NCBI RefSeq assembly: GCF_001517085.1 | Contig: NZ_LRAC01000155.1 | Span: 1 to 64,000 of the forward strand | Direction: 5' to 3' | Length of the DNA: 64,000 nucleotides | Source of the DNA: Paenibacillus sp. DMB5 | GTDB taxonomy: Bacteria > Bacillota > Bacilli > Paenibacillales > Paenibacillaceae | In this document: in pieces, positions 63,936 to 64,000 of the stretch | Numbering within the stretch: position 1 is the stretch's first letter | Layout: each line of letters begins with the position of its first letter | Position numbers and translations under genes: made by a program | Notes under the pieces: generated by a model | Seen by the model: the letters and a program-made list of their open reading frames with translations, nothing else | Told to the model about the DNA's origin: nothing | The model's database searches: none

Positions 63936-64000
63936 GACTGGTTACGTACCGGGCCCTTTCTGCGCAATTTCAATGATGAATGCGTTTTATTTAGGTAACA

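Overview
The window looks like chromosomal DNA from a Paenibacillus-type Firmicute. It has many AraC and YesM/YesN-style regulators, an S-layer-homology protein, strong AGGAGG ribosome sites, intracellular xylan-debris enzymes and FadR-type GntR control of hexuronate genes. These traits are typical of soil and plant-litter Bacillales. I see no rRNA, tRNA, CRISPR array, prophage or complete insertion sequence.

Region 1 (about 1-20300) degrades glucuronoxylan. A divergent AraC regulator sits beside a GH52 beta-xylosidase, a GH67 alpha-glucuronidase, a Nif3-family protein, a solute-binding lipoprotein (frameshifted here) and a very large GH2 glycosidase. After an unrelated AraC/SDR pair comes a GntR regulator divergent from uxuA-uxuB-uxaC. 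That operon takes the glucuronate released by GH67 towards 2-keto-3-deoxygluconate. A palindromic operator lies just downstream of a sigma-A-like promoter in front of uxuA.

Region 2 (about 20300-34900) is mixed housekeeping and stress: a MazG-like protein, a broken methyltransferase, a fused MacB-type ABC exporter, an acetyltransferase, an SLH protein, an ABC-2-like exporter, ahpCF behind a perfect Fur/PerR-type box, an ECF sigma operon with small envelope proteins, and a lipoprotein-type YidC.

Region 3 (about 34900-46500) handles nucleosides and NAD. An IclR regulator precedes a CUT1-type ABC importer, an amidohydrolase/deaminase, a nucleoside hydrolase and a nucleoside deoxyribosyltransferase-like protein. 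An APH-type kinase intervenes, followed by a pnuC-nadR-nrtR NAD-salvage operon.

Region 4 (about 46600-64000) holds a TetR-controlled MFS plus ABC efflux operon, a SUKH-LRR protein, DinB, a GNAT acetyltransferase, an AraC/GyrI regulator next to a DUF4386 protein, a methyltransferase, an SseB-like protein, a Crp/Fnr regulator convergent with a second DUF4386 protein, and a YesN/YesM two-component pair at the right edge.

Two signals cut across the window. Eight otherwise normal genes are each broken by one single-base indel, seven of them losses, nearly all in short runs of one base. This looks more like consensus sequencing error than real decay. Several intergenic gaps also carry unrelated short repeats whose copies often recur at about 50 bp.
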